NCBI RefSeq assembly: GCF_016616235.1 | Contig: NZ_CP067100.1 | Span: 310,001 to 374,000, forward strand | Source: Bradyrhizobium diazoefficiens | Lineage (GTDB): Bacteria > Pseudomonadota > Alphaproteobacteria > Rhizobiales > Xanthobacteraceae | DNA: 64,000 nt | Reading direction: 5' to 3' | In this document: piece after piece, positions 9,744 through 17,679 of the stretch | Layout of the letters: the number at the start of each line of letters is the position of its first letter | Position numbering within the stretch: position 1 is the first letter of the stretch | Program-made: the position numbers and the translations under genes | Notes under the pieces: generated by a model | The model's database searches: none | Seen by the model: only the letters and a program-made list of their open reading frames with translations | Told to the model about the DNA's origin: nothing

Positions 9744-9947
9744 GGAATCGTCGGTTTTCGTGAGTTCGGGCCGCCTGAAGAGGGCGGACTAGGCCATAGA
9801 AGTCCTCAAGGGGTCAATGGGTTGCCGCAAAGCCAGAATCCCGCTCGCTTCAAAGCCCCCGGTTCAATACGGGGCAGGCCTGACTTCAAGAACTGATTAA
9901 GGCGGGGGCTGCCAAGCTATCGGGGCCTGAGACCGGGATCTTTCCTC

Positions 9948-11000
9948 ATGATCGCCAGCCCCTTCGACGAGCTCGACTATGACTACGCAGCGTCCGTCGC
10001 GCAGAAGGCCTTGCGCTGCATGGCGGCCGAACACGTGCCCGCCACGCCGGACAATTTCAGCGTCTGGTTCGCCTATTCGATGGGAGTTCCAAGCGATTTG
10101 CAGCGCGCCATCGATATTCTGATCGGCAACAAACGCAAGTTCGACGCGACCATCAATCGGGACCTGTTTTCGACCTATGTGGCCGCGCCGGACGGCTCGG
10201 CGGCGGCCCTTGCCTCCCAGCAGCTGCACGCGGTCATGGACGCCGCCCAGGTCTTCCTGGCAACGGCTATTGCCGACAATCATGCCCAGATGCGGGCGAT
10301 CCACCATGTCGCTGATCAGGGCCAGGCCGGCTCCGATCCAAAGCTGCTCATCCAGCAATTGATGAGCGAACTCGCCAAGGCCGCCAGCCGCGCCGCGAAG
10401 CTCGAAGCCGGCTTCGCCGAGAGGACGCAGGAGCTCGATTCGATCCGGGAAACGCTGAGCAAGTCCGAGGAACGCGCCAGGACCGACACGCTCACCGGCC
10501 TGCCCAATCGCCGCGCGCTGGACGAGTTCTTCCGCAAGGCGCAGATCGCGGCCATGGAGCAAGGCGAGCCGCTCAGCCTGCTGATGCTCGACATCGATCA
10601 CTTCAAGTCATTCAACGACACGTTCGGTCATGGTGTCGGCGACCAGGTGCTCCGGTTGATGGCGCAGGTGCTGCGCGACAAGGTCCGCGAGATCGATCTG
10701 CCGGCCCGCTACGGCGGCGAGGAATTGATCGCCGTGCTGCCCGGTGCCGACCTCGCCGTGGCGACGGCAATTGCCGAACGCATCCGCTGCTCTATTGCCG
10801 AGTGTCAGATCACCCGTCGGTCAACCGGCGAGATTCTTCCGTCCATCACGGTCTCGATCGGAGCGTCGCAGTTTCAGCCCGGGGAAGCCATGAACGATCT
10901 GGTCGAACGTTGCGACCGGGCGCTCTATCTTGCCAAACGAAGTGGTCGCAATCGCGTGGTCGCCGAAAGCGAGCTCGATCGCGAGATCGCTGCGGTCTAA
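9948..11000 (+). CDS. GGDEF-domain diguanylate cyclase
   Basis: Soluble protein of 350 residues predicted to make cyclic di-GMP. The C-terminal GGDEF domain has an active-site GGEEL at residues 256-260, the metal-binding LDIDHFKSFND segment, and an RxxD inhibitory (I) site, REID, at 247-250, so product inhibition is expected. The N-terminal roughly 160 residues have no membrane segment and precede a probable coiled coil (about 150-180) linking to the catalytic domain. It is convergent with a second GGDEF gene only 13 nt away. The start ATG at 9948 is preceded by a weak TCTTTCCTC-type stretch, so the start is probable rather than certain. Confidence 0.9.
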   Translation: MIASPFDELDYDYAASVAQKALRCMAAEHVPATPDNFSVWFAYSMGVPSDLQRAIDILIGNKRKFDATINRDLFSTYVAAPDGSAAALASQQLHAVMDAAQVFLATAIADNHAQMRAIHHVADQGQAGSDPKLLIQQLMSELAKAASRAAKLEAGFAERTQELDSIRETLSKSEERARTDTLTGLPNRRALDEFFRKAQIAAMEQGEPLSLLMLDIDHFKSFNDTFGHGVGDQVLRLMAQVLRDKVREIDLPARYGGEELIAVLPGADLAVATAIAERIRCSIAECQITRRSTGEILPSITVSIGASQFQPGEAMNDLVERCDRALYLAKRSGRNRVVAESELDREIAAV

Positions 11001-11013
11001 AGCGCCATTCGCG

Positions 11014-12711
11014 CTAACCCGCCATCATCATGTGCGCCGTGCGACTGTCGATCGGGAGGATGCCGTGCTCGGCGACGGTGTTGCGGCCGCGGTGCTTTGC
11101 GGCGTACAGCGCGGCGTCGGCGGCTTCGATGAGATCGCCGGGGCGCAGGCTCTCATTCGGCTTAGTCGCGGCAACGCCGATCGAGACCGTAACGATCATG
11201 TGGGCGGAGGTGATGTGCGGCAGACACAGCTTGAGCACGGCCGCGCGCACCTGCTCGCCGATTCCGACGGCGCGAGCCACGTCGGTGTTCGGCAGCAACA
11301 GACAGAATTCCTCGCCGCCATAGCGCGCGGCAAAGCCCATCGTGTCGGCGGCGATGCCTGACAGCGACTCGCCGAGCCTGGTCAGGCAGGAATCGCCTTC
11401 GAGATGGCCGTAGGTGTCGTTGAACAGCTTGAAGTGGTCGACGTCGATCATCAGCAGCGCGAGGTCGCTGCCATATTGCTGCGCGCGCATCCATTCGAAA
11501 TCGAGCCGGCTCTGGAAGCCGCGGCGGTTGGCGAGGCCCGACAGCATGTCGATCGAGGCCATCACGGTCAGGCGGTCGTTGCTCGCGATCAGCTCGCGCT
11601 CGCGCTGGCTGAGCTGCGCGGCCATCGCGTTGAAGGCGCGGGCCAGCGGCACGAACTCGGCCGGCAGCCGGTTGCGCGCCGCGCGCGCCGACAGATCGCC
11701 TTCGCCGAGGCGCTTGGCCATGTCGGCCAGCATCTCGATCGGCTTGATCACCAGCTTCTCGGCGGCGATCAGCGCACCGAGCAGGACGAACACGACGACG
11801 AAGGCGAGCTGGAGATAAGCAGTGCGGATGTCGCGGCTGACCGCCGCCGACACCTTGTCCTCGTCGATGCTGGCGATCAGGCGGGCATTGGTGCCGGCGA
11901 TGCGGCTGTAGCTGACCGCGCGGCGGGAACCATCGGCCGCGAGAAAGGACAGCGAGCCTTCGTCCTGGTCCGAGCGCAGTGCCTTGTCGGCGATCGCCGA
12001 CATCAGCGGCATGTTGTCGAGCGGACGGCCGATCACGCTGTGCTGGTCGGCGGGCGCGGCCAGCACAGTGCCGGCGCTGTCGACCAGCACGGCGGTGATG
12101 CCGGCGCGGCCGCCGAGATTGCTCATGACCTTCGACATCCAGTCGAGATTGACGGTGGCGAGCACGACGGCGTCAGCGACGCCGCTGAAGGCGGAGACCG
12201 GATAGACCGCCATCACGGTCGGCGTCGGCACCGGCCGCGACAGGATGAAGTCGCTCAGCACGAAGCGGCCGGTTTCCTGCGCCTGCCGGAAGTAAGGGCG
12301 GTCGCCGAGGTCGAGGCCGACATACATGTTGTTGGTGGCGCACTGGATGCGGCCGTCCTGACCGGCGATCAGCAGCGTGCGGATCCAGGGCAGGTTCGAC
12401 GGCAGGCTCGCGCGCAGCACGTCGCAGCTCTTGCCGATGCCGCCGGCGGAGGCGCGGATGAAGGCTTCCGATTTCAGGATGGTCTCGACCGAGGAGATCA
12501 CCTCGCGCTGCGCATCGGCGCTGTGCCTCGCAATGGTGGTGAACTCGGTGGCGGCCTGCGCAATCTGCTTCGCTCGCGTGTCTTCGAGCGAGCGGATGCG
12601 CTCGAACATCAAGGGCGTCACCAGAATCACCGCGAGCAAGGCGAGCCGCGCCCGGATTCCGAGAACCTGCTTGAGTTTAGCTCGTTTGCGGTTGAAATTG
12701 ACGTTTGCCAT
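11014..12711 (-). CDS. Membrane-bound sensor diguanylate cyclase (Cache-like, HAMP, GGDEF)
   Basis: A 565-residue transmembrane sensor. One membrane helix lies near residues 18-35, followed by a periplasmic ligand-binding region of about 250 residues with the look of a double-Cache domain, a second membrane helix (LAFVVVFVLLGALIAAEKLVI), a HAMP linker, and a GGDEF domain with GGEEF. Unlike the neighbouring cyclase there is no RxxD five residues before GGEEF, so I-site product inhibition is not expected. I start at the ATG at 12711; an upstream TTG would add eight residues. Confidence 0.9.
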   Translation of the reverse strand: MANVNFNRKRAKLKQVLGIRARLALLAVILVTPLMFERIRSLEDTRAKQIAQAATEFTTIARHSADAQREVISSVETILKSEAFIRASAGGIGKSCDVLRASLPSNLPWIRTLLIAGQDGRIQCATNNMYVGLDLGDRPYFRQAQETGRFVLSDFILSRPVPTPTVMAVYPVSAFSGVADAVVLATVNLDWMSKVMSNLGGRAGITAVLVDSAGTVLAAPADQHSVIGRPLDNMPLMSAIADKALRSDQDEGSLSFLAADGSRRAVSYSRIAGTNARLIASIDEDKVSAAVSRDIRTAYLQLAFVVVFVLLGALIAAEKLVIKPIEMLADMAKRLGEGDLSARAARNRLPAEFVPLARAFNAMAAQLSQRERELIASNDRLTVMASIDMLSGLANRRGFQSRLDFEWMRAQQYGSDLALLMIDVDHFKLFNDTYGHLEGDSCLTRLGESLSGIAADTMGFAARYGGEEFCLLLPNTDVARAVGIGEQVRAAVLKLCLPHITSAHMIVTVSIGVAATKPNESLRPGDLIEAADAALYAAKHRGRNTVAEHGILPIDSRTAHMMMAG

Positions 12712-12818
12712 CTTCGCTGCCCACCCGGCGGGCAAAGTAAAGCGAAGGGTTCAAAAACTCTTTCTTGAACTCGGTAAAATTGGACTTACCTCCGTCACGC
12801 CTACGGTCAATCGACGTC

Positions 12819-13508
12819 ATGACAGAACACAACGCAGCGCCGGTAACCGGCCATTCACCAAACGGGCTCGCTGCGGTCGAGGCCGAAATCGCGCGCGCCT
12901 GCAAGGATGCGCAGCGCGATCGCGCCTCGGTGACGCTGGTCGCGGTGTCGAAGACGTTTGCCGCGGATGCAATTACGCCGGTTATCGATGCCGGGCAGCG
13001 CGTATTCGGTGAAAATCGCGTGCAGGAGGCCAAAGGCAAGTGGCCGGCGTTAATGTCCGTCTACCCCGACATCGCGCTGCATCTGATCGGGCCGCTGCAA
13101 TCCAACAAGGCGAAAGAGGCGGTCGCGTTGTTCGACGCCATCCATTCGGTTGACCGCCCGAGCATTTGCCAAGCGTTAGCCAAGGAAATCGAATCCCAGA
13201 ACAAGCACCCGCAGCTATTCGTCCAGATCAACACCGGCGAGGAGCCGCAGAAGGCCGGCGTTGCGCCCGGCGAGGCCGACGCCTTCCTCGCAAGCTGCCG
13301 CGACAGCTACGGGCTGACGATCTCCGGGCTGATGTGCATCCCGCCGGTCGACGAGCCGCCCGCGGCGCACTTCGCGCTGACCGCAAAGATCGCCGCGCGC
13401 AATGGCTTGAAAAACCTCTCGATGGGCATGAGCGCGGATTTTGCCACAGCCATCATGCTCGGTGCCACCCACGTGCGCGTCGGGAGCGCGATCTTCGGGC
13501 ACCGGTAG
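12819..13508 (+). CDS. YggS/PLPBP-family pyridoxal phosphate-binding protein
   Basis: Single-domain PLP-binding protein of the alanine-racemase-like fold, which maintains vitamin B6 and amino-acid homeostasis and has no known catalytic activity. The PLP lysine is K45 in VAVSKTF, and the family block FGENRVQEAKGK follows. The C-terminal LSMGMSADFATAI...VRVGSAIFG phosphate-binding region is complete. The 229-residue form starting at ATG 12819 is the expected length; the frame is open 18 codons further upstream. It is divergent from the sensor cyclase gene. Confidence 0.95.
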   Translation: MTEHNAAPVTGHSPNGLAAVEAEIARACKDAQRDRASVTLVAVSKTFAADAITPVIDAGQRVFGENRVQEAKGKWPALMSVYPDIALHLIGPLQSNKAKEAVALFDAIHSVDRPSICQALAKEIESQNKHPQLFVQINTGEEPQKAGVAPGEADAFLASCRDSYGLTISGLMCIPPVDEPPAAHFALTAKIAARNGLKNLSMGMSADFATAIMLGATHVRVGSAIFGHR

Positions 13509-13552
13509 CAGACGTTGGCGACAGCCGTGCCCCGCTAACCCTCTCACATTTC

Positions 13553-13628
13553 TCATTGCGAGCGCAGCGAAGCAATCCGGAAGCTTTCCGCAGAGGGACT
13601 CTGGATTGCTTCGCTGCGCTCGCAATGA
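13553..13628. repeat. Large palindromic repeat with 26-bp arms
   Basis: Perfect 26-bp arms (13553-13578 and 13603-13628, starting TCATTGCGAGCGCAG) surround a 24-nt centre. It lies between convergent genes and could form a very stable hairpin. Smaller relatives are at 5482-5518. Confidence 0.85.
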
Positions 13629-13662
13629 CGGCTGAGGCTGCCGACACAAACCCCAGCTGTCC

Positions 13663-14256
13663 TCACCCGATGATGATTTTTGTTTTCGGTCCCAGCCGCC
13701 GCAGCAATTGCAGCATCGCCGCTCTGGTCATCGAGACGCAGCCTGCGGTCGGCCCAAAATTGTCGCGGGCCAGATGCAGGAAGACGGCGCTGCCGCGGCC
13801 GGCGATCCGCGGTCTTGTATTGTGGTCGATCTCGATGATGAAGTCATAGAGATGGTCCTGCCGCTTGAGCCGGTCACCGCCCTCGCCCGGCCCGCGCCGG
13901 ATCGCCTGATTGTAGTGGCGGTCTGTAGGGTCCTCGCACCAGGCGTCGGTGTCGCGGATGGCCCGTACCGGCAGAAAGGTCTTGGGACGGCGGTGCCGGT
14001 CGCCCCGCCACCATAATTGCCTGGGACGAAAACTGCCCCGCGGCGTGCCGCCGTCGCCCTCGCGCTTGTTGGCGAGGATGCCGCCCCGCCCCAGCGCCAC
14101 CGGAATCGTCAGCGTGCCGGCGGTCAGCCAGCCCCGGCGCGGATTCCCGGCGGCAGCCTTGACGCGGATCGCTGAAACCGGATCGGAGCTCCGTTTTCGG
14201 GCGTAACTTACTGAAGCAGCTTTATTTTTCATGTGAACGTGCAATGTCGAATTCAT
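13663..14256 (-). CDS. L,D-transpeptidase (YkuD) family protein
   Basis: Predicted L,D-transpeptidase-type enzyme, 197 residues (or 189 from a second ATG). The catalytic signature is FLHLARDNFGPTAGCVSM, with H161 and C173 in the usual H-x(n)-GC arrangement; the family's common SHGC is replaced by TAGC. No signal peptide or membrane helix is visible, only a basic N-terminus, which is odd for a peptidoglycan cross-linking enzyme. It may be exported by an unrecognised route or act on another substrate. The two candidate starts (14256 and 14232) are both ATG. Confidence 0.82.
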   Translation of the reverse strand: MNSTLHVHMKNKAASVSYARKRSSDPVSAIRVKAAAGNPRRGWLTAGTLTIPVALGRGGILANKREGDGGTPRGSFRPRQLWWRGDRHRRPKTFLPVRAIRDTDAWCEDPTDRHYNQAIRRGPGEGGDRLKRQDHLYDFIIEIDHNTRPRIAGRGSAVFLHLARDNFGPTAGCVSMTRAAMLQLLRRLGPKTKIIIG

Positions 14257-14434
14257 TACAGGACATTCATCAAATCGCCCTGCTATTGTGGGTTAGAGTG
14301 CTTCTGGCTTGTGAATCGGTAACAGCCCACTACTTCAACACGAACAACAATAATAACGGCGACCCCTAACTTCCCCTCGCGGCTGGGCGCGGCATGCATG
14401 CGCGCCGAGCCGGACTCCAAAAGGATGACCCCCC

Positions 14435-15121
14435 ATGGCCAATGCCCGCAAGATCCTGATCGTGGATGACGATACCGATCTGCGCGATACGTTGGTGGAG
14501 CAATTATCGCTGCACGAAGAATTCGAAGCCTCCGCCGTCGACACCGGCGCCAAGGGCGCGAGCGCCGCAAAGGCCAATTCCCCCGATCTGGTCCTGATGG
14601 ATGTCGGCCTGCCCGACACCGATGGTCGCGAGGTGGTCCGCTCGCTGCGCAAGGGCGGCTTCAAGGCCCCGATCATCATGCTGACCGGGCACGACACCGA
14701 CTCCGACACGATTTTGGGGCTGGAATCCGGCGCCAACGACTATGTCGCAAAGCCCTTCCGGTTCGCCGTGCTGCTGGCCCGCATCCGCGCCCAGCTCCGC
14801 CAGCACGAGGCCAGCGAGGACGCGGTGTTCTCGGTCGGCCCCTACTCCTTCCGCCCGGGCTCGAAGATGCTGACCGCAGCCAATGCGCGCAAGGTGCGGC
14901 TGACGGAGAAGGAAACCGCCATCCTGCGCTTCCTCTACCGCGCCGGCCAGATGCCGGTCTCGCGCGAGACCCTGCTCCAGGAGGTCTGGGGCTACAATTC
15001 CGGCGTCACCACCCACACGCTGGAAACCCACATCTACCGCCTGCGCCAGAAGATCGAGAAGGACGCCGCCAACCCGGAGATCCTGGTGACGGAAGCCGGT
15101 GGCTACAAGCTGGTGCCGTGA
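14435..15121 (+). CDS. cenR: OmpR-family response regulator, CenR/OtpR-like
   Basis: DNA-binding response regulator of 228 residues. The receiver domain has acidic residues DDD at 11-13, phospho-acceptor D56 (LVLMDVGLP) and the conserved lysine in YVAKPF near 108. The C-terminal winged helix (LTEKETAILRFLYRAG ... THTLETHIYRLRQKIE) is OmpR-type. The neighbour 59 nt downstream is a cyclic-nucleotide-domain protein and xth follows; this resembles the Brucella otpR/cenR neighbourhood as I recall it, where the regulator controls envelope homeostasis. No histidine kinase is adjacent. The family assignment is firm; the cenR name rests on remembered synteny. Confidence 0.85.
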   Translation: MANARKILIVDDDTDLRDTLVEQLSLHEEFEASAVDTGAKGASAAKANSPDLVLMDVGLPDTDGREVVRSLRKGGFKAPIIMLTGHDTDSDTILGLESGANDYVAKPFRFAVLLARIRAQLRQHEASEDAVFSVGPYSFRPGSKMLTAANARKVRLTEKETAILRFLYRAGQMPVSRETLLQEVWGYNSGVTTHTLETHIYRLRQKIEKDAANPEILVTEAGGYKLVP

Positions 15122-15179
15122 TACGCTTTGGGGGTGCGCGAATCGTTTGAGATCGCGTGCCTTTGAGCCTCGGACCTGA

Positions 15180-15623
15180 ATGTCAATCGACGACGACGTA
15201 GCGCTTCTCGAGCGTGTCCCGACATTGCGCCTGTTGGGAGACGCCTCGTTGCGCATGCTGGCGATCGGCTCCGAGCAGCGCGACTTCGTCCGCGGTGACG
15301 TCCTGTTCAATCTCGGCGACGATGCCGATGCCGGCTACGTGGTCCAGCGCGGCGCCTTCCGGGTCGAGGACGGCGCCGGCGCCGAGATGATCGCCGGTCC
15401 CGGCGCGCTAATCGGCGAGCTCGCGCTGGTGGTGCCGATGAAGCGGCCGTCCAGCGCAATCGCGCTGGAGCACGCCTCCGTCATTCGCGTCGCGCGCAGC
15501 CTGTTCCAGCGCGTGCTCGAAAGCGATCCGGCTGCGGCAGTGCGCCTGCGCGATGAATTCGCGGTGCGTTCGAGTCAGATTGCCAGCGATATATTGATGG
15601 CGGGTGCGAAGCTGACGTCGTAG
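15180..15623 (+). CDS. Cyclic nucleotide-binding-domain protein
   Basis: Small 147-residue protein consisting of a single CAP_ED-type cyclic nucleotide-binding fold (GDVLFNLGDDADAGYVVQRGAFRV, then IAGPGALIGELALVV and the RPSSAIALE segment) with no HTH or kinase domain. The phosphate-binding cassette GALIGELALVVPMKRPSSA retains the glutamate and arginine usual for nucleotide binding. It probably forms an operon with the upstream response regulator and may modulate it. In Brucella the corresponding gene was annotated as a cAMP-dependent kinase regulatory subunit, which is a fold name only. Confidence 0.86.
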   Translation: MSIDDDVALLERVPTLRLLGDASLRMLAIGSEQRDFVRGDVLFNLGDDADAGYVVQRGAFRVEDGAGAEMIAGPGALIGELALVVPMKRPSSAIALEHASVIRVARSLFQRVLESDPAAAVRLRDEFAVRSSQIASDILMAGAKLTS

Positions 15624-15640
15624 GTCGGTTTCTCCGACCG

Positions 15641-15741
15641 TCATTCCGGGGCGCGACGAAGTCGCGAGCCCGGAATCCATTGATCCACCAACTCTGCCGC
15701 TTGATGGATTCCGGGCTCGCGCTGCGCGCGCCCCGGAATGA
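15641..15741. repeat. Compound palindromic repeat (CCGGAATGA family)
   Basis: Outer arms TCATTCCGGGGCGCG (15641-15655) and CGCGCCCCGGAATGA (15727-15741) enclose inner arms GCGAGCCCGGAATCCAT and ATGGATTCCGGGCTCGC. A single-hairpin relative is at 29735-29773. It separates convergent genes. Confidence 0.85.
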
Positions 15742-15750
15742 CAGGCGGCG

Positions 15751-16566
15751 CTACATGTCCAGCGTCACGGTCACCGGCACATGGTCCGACGGCCGCTCCC
15801 AGCTCCGCGCGTCGCGCAGAATCTTGAAGTCACTGACCGCATCCTTCAGCGCGCGCGAGACCCAGATATGGTCGAGCCGGCGGCCGCGGTCGCCGACGGT
15901 CCAGTCGGCGGAACGGTAGCTCCACCACGTGTAGACCTTTTCCGACATCGGAATGCGCTCGCGCGCGACGTCCACCCACTCGCCGGCCGCGAGCGCCGCC
16001 TTCAGCTTGTCGGTTTCGACCGGCGTGTGCGAAACCACCTTGAGCAGCTGCTTGTGCGACCACACGTCGTTCTCGTGCGGGGCGACGTTGAGATCGCCGA
16101 CCAGGATGTGGCGATCTTCGCCGCGCGGATGCAGCGGTTCGCACGCCGTCATCTCGTCGAGGAAGCGCAGCTTGTGATCGAACTTCTCGTTCAGCGCGGG
16201 ATCGGGAATATCGCCGCCGGCGGGCACGTAGAAATTATGCAGCACCAGCGGCTTTGCGATGCCCGCCTTCTCGCCGAACGACACCGAGATATGGCGCGAA
16301 TCCACCTTGTCGCAGAAGGTGCGGATGTCCTTCGATTCGAACGGGATCTTCGAGACGATGGCGACGCCGTGATAGCCCTTCTGCCCGTTCAGTGCGACGT
16401 GCTCATAGCCGAGCCGTTTGAAGCGCTTCAGCGGAAAGGCGTCGTCGATGCACTTGGTCTCCTGCAGGCACAGCACGTCCGGCCGCGCGCTCTTGAGAAA
16501 CTTCGCGACCAGGTCGATGCGCAGCCGCACCGAATTGATGTTCCAGGTTGTCAGGGAAAGACGCAT
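15751..16566 (-). CDS. xth: Exodeoxyribonuclease III (AP endonuclease)
   Basis: Mg-dependent AP endonuclease and 3'-5' exonuclease of base-excision repair, 271 residues. The metal ligand E36 lies in LCLQETK; GDLNVAPHENDVW, RLDHIWVS and the C-terminal SDHVPVTV catalytic aspartate-histidine pair are all present. The start ATG at 16566 gives the standard N-terminus MRLSLTTWNINSVR. It is convergent with the cyclic-nucleotide-domain gene and downstream of the lolA-like gene on the same strand. Confidence 0.95.
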   Translation of the reverse strand: MRLSLTTWNINSVRLRIDLVAKFLKSARPDVLCLQETKCIDDAFPLKRFKRLGYEHVALNGQKGYHGVAIVSKIPFESKDIRTFCDKVDSRHISVSFGEKAGIAKPLVLHNFYVPAGGDIPDPALNEKFDHKLRFLDEMTACEPLHPRGEDRHILVGDLNVAPHENDVWSHKQLLKVVSHTPVETDKLKAALAAGEWVDVARERIPMSEKVYTWWSYRSADWTVGDRGRRLDHIWVSRALKDAVSDFKILRDARSWERPSDHVPVTVTLDM

Positions 16567-16588
16567 GGGAGATGCGTCTTAGCAAGCT

Positions 16589-16630
16589 CCCGTAGGCTGG
16601 GCAAAGGCGCAACGCGCCGTGCCCACTGTC
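16589..16630. repeat. TGGGCAAAG/GTGCCCA palindromic element
   Basis: A GGCTGGGCAAAGGCGC arm followed by GCGCCGTGCCCACTG forms an imperfect hairpin related to the repeat at 4403-4480. It sits between xth and the lolA-like gene. Confidence 0.5.
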
Positions 16631-16771
16631 TTTTCAGCCGCATCATTCTCTCGTGCCCGGGCGCAGCGCAGCACGTCAGTGATGCGCTGCTGAACCGGGG
16701 CCCACTTCGCGGCGCTCTGGGTCCCGGCGCTGCGCTCCGCTTCGCTACGCTTGTCCGGGACACGGAAGCGT

Positions 16772-17584
16772 TCAACCCGGCGCCGGGCCGTAATTGGTGA
16801 AGTCGATCTTGAACATGCTGGGATCGAGCTTCTTGTTCGAGTCCAGATTGTAGACCGCGATCGTGGTGTCGTAGCCCTGCGGATCGGTCACGGTCCACTG
16901 CTTGAGCTGGCCGTCCTTGGCGCCGAACATCAGCAGCAAACGGCTGGTGCCGACCAGCGCCTGCTTTTCCTCGATGGTGACGCTGACGAAGACGTCGTCG
17001 GCCGTGACGTTGACGACATTGGTGTCCTTCATCAGGTCAATGCGGTCCGACAGGAGGAAACGCAGCGGCGTCTGCGACAACGGATAGACGTCCTGGGTTG
17101 CGAGCTTACGATCGCGCACCACCAGGGAGGATCCGTCGGCGATGATGTCGATCGGGCTCGGCGCGTCATATTCGAAGCGCACCTTGCCGGGCTTCTGGAT
17201 GTAGAAATCGCCCTGCGTCTTGCTGCCGTCGGGACCGACCTGGACGAAATTTCCGACCAGCGTCTGCAGCGACGACAGATACGCGCTGACCTTGGCCGCC
17301 TGCGCCTTCTGCTTGTCATCGAAGGTCTGGAAGATGCTGCTCGGCACGTTGCGCCGCGGATCGGGGATCACCGGATTCGGCGGCGTCTGGGTCGTGCCGG
17401 TGACCGCGGGCCCGCCGCCGGCCGCAGCGCCATCGCGGCCCTTCGGCGCGGGCTTCGGCACGGGGACGTTCTGCGCGAGCGATGCGCTGGTCACCAGCGC
17501 GGCGGTGACGAGAAGCACGCCGGCCATGCGCACGCTTCGCGCGGCGATGGTGGCAGCGAATCGAATGTCCGGATGTCTGATCAA
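16772..17584 (-). CDS. lolA: LolA-like outer-membrane lipoprotein carrier protein
   Basis: Periplasmic chaperone expected to carry lipoproteins to the outer membrane. The N-terminus has a signal peptide (hydrophobic VLLVTAALVTSASLAQ, cleavage near residue 37) and a proline-rich linker. The LolA fold begins around residue 85 (AYLSSLQTLVGNFVQVGPDGSKTQGDFYIQKPGKVRFEYD). The 270-residue length is longer than enterobacterial LolA because of the linker. It lies 95 nt downstream of ftsK on the same strand, an arrangement seen in other alphaproteobacteria. An internal Met20 is an alternative start. Confidence 0.87.
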   Translation of the reverse strand: MIRHPDIRFAATIAARSVRMAGVLLVTAALVTSASLAQNVPVPKPAPKGRDGAAAGGGPAVTGTTQTPPNPVIPDPRRNVPSSIFQTFDDKQKAQAAKVSAYLSSLQTLVGNFVQVGPDGSKTQGDFYIQKPGKVRFEYDAPSPIDIIADGSSLVVRDRKLATQDVYPLSQTPLRFLLSDRIDLMKDTNVVNVTADDVFVSVTIEEKQALVGTSRLLLMFGAKDGQLKQWTVTDPQGYDTTIAVYNLDSNKKLDPSMFKIDFTNYGPAPG

Positions 17585-17679
17585 CGCGTCGTCCTAAGGT
17601 GGCTGGGCGCCTTTTAGCGTGATTTCGGGCAAAAGCAGATATCGATTCTGCGTGAAATTTCGTTTGGAGGCGGTCCGCC

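Noticed and set aside
6807..9896. 1029-residue plus-strand reading frame across lptE and leuS
   Set aside because: It is an antisense shadow of leuS, whose HIGH and KMSKS motifs are intact on the minus strand.
13553..13628. CRISPR-like repeat
   Set aside because: Only a single inverted pair exists, with no regularly spaced repeats or spacers and no cas genes anywhere in the window.
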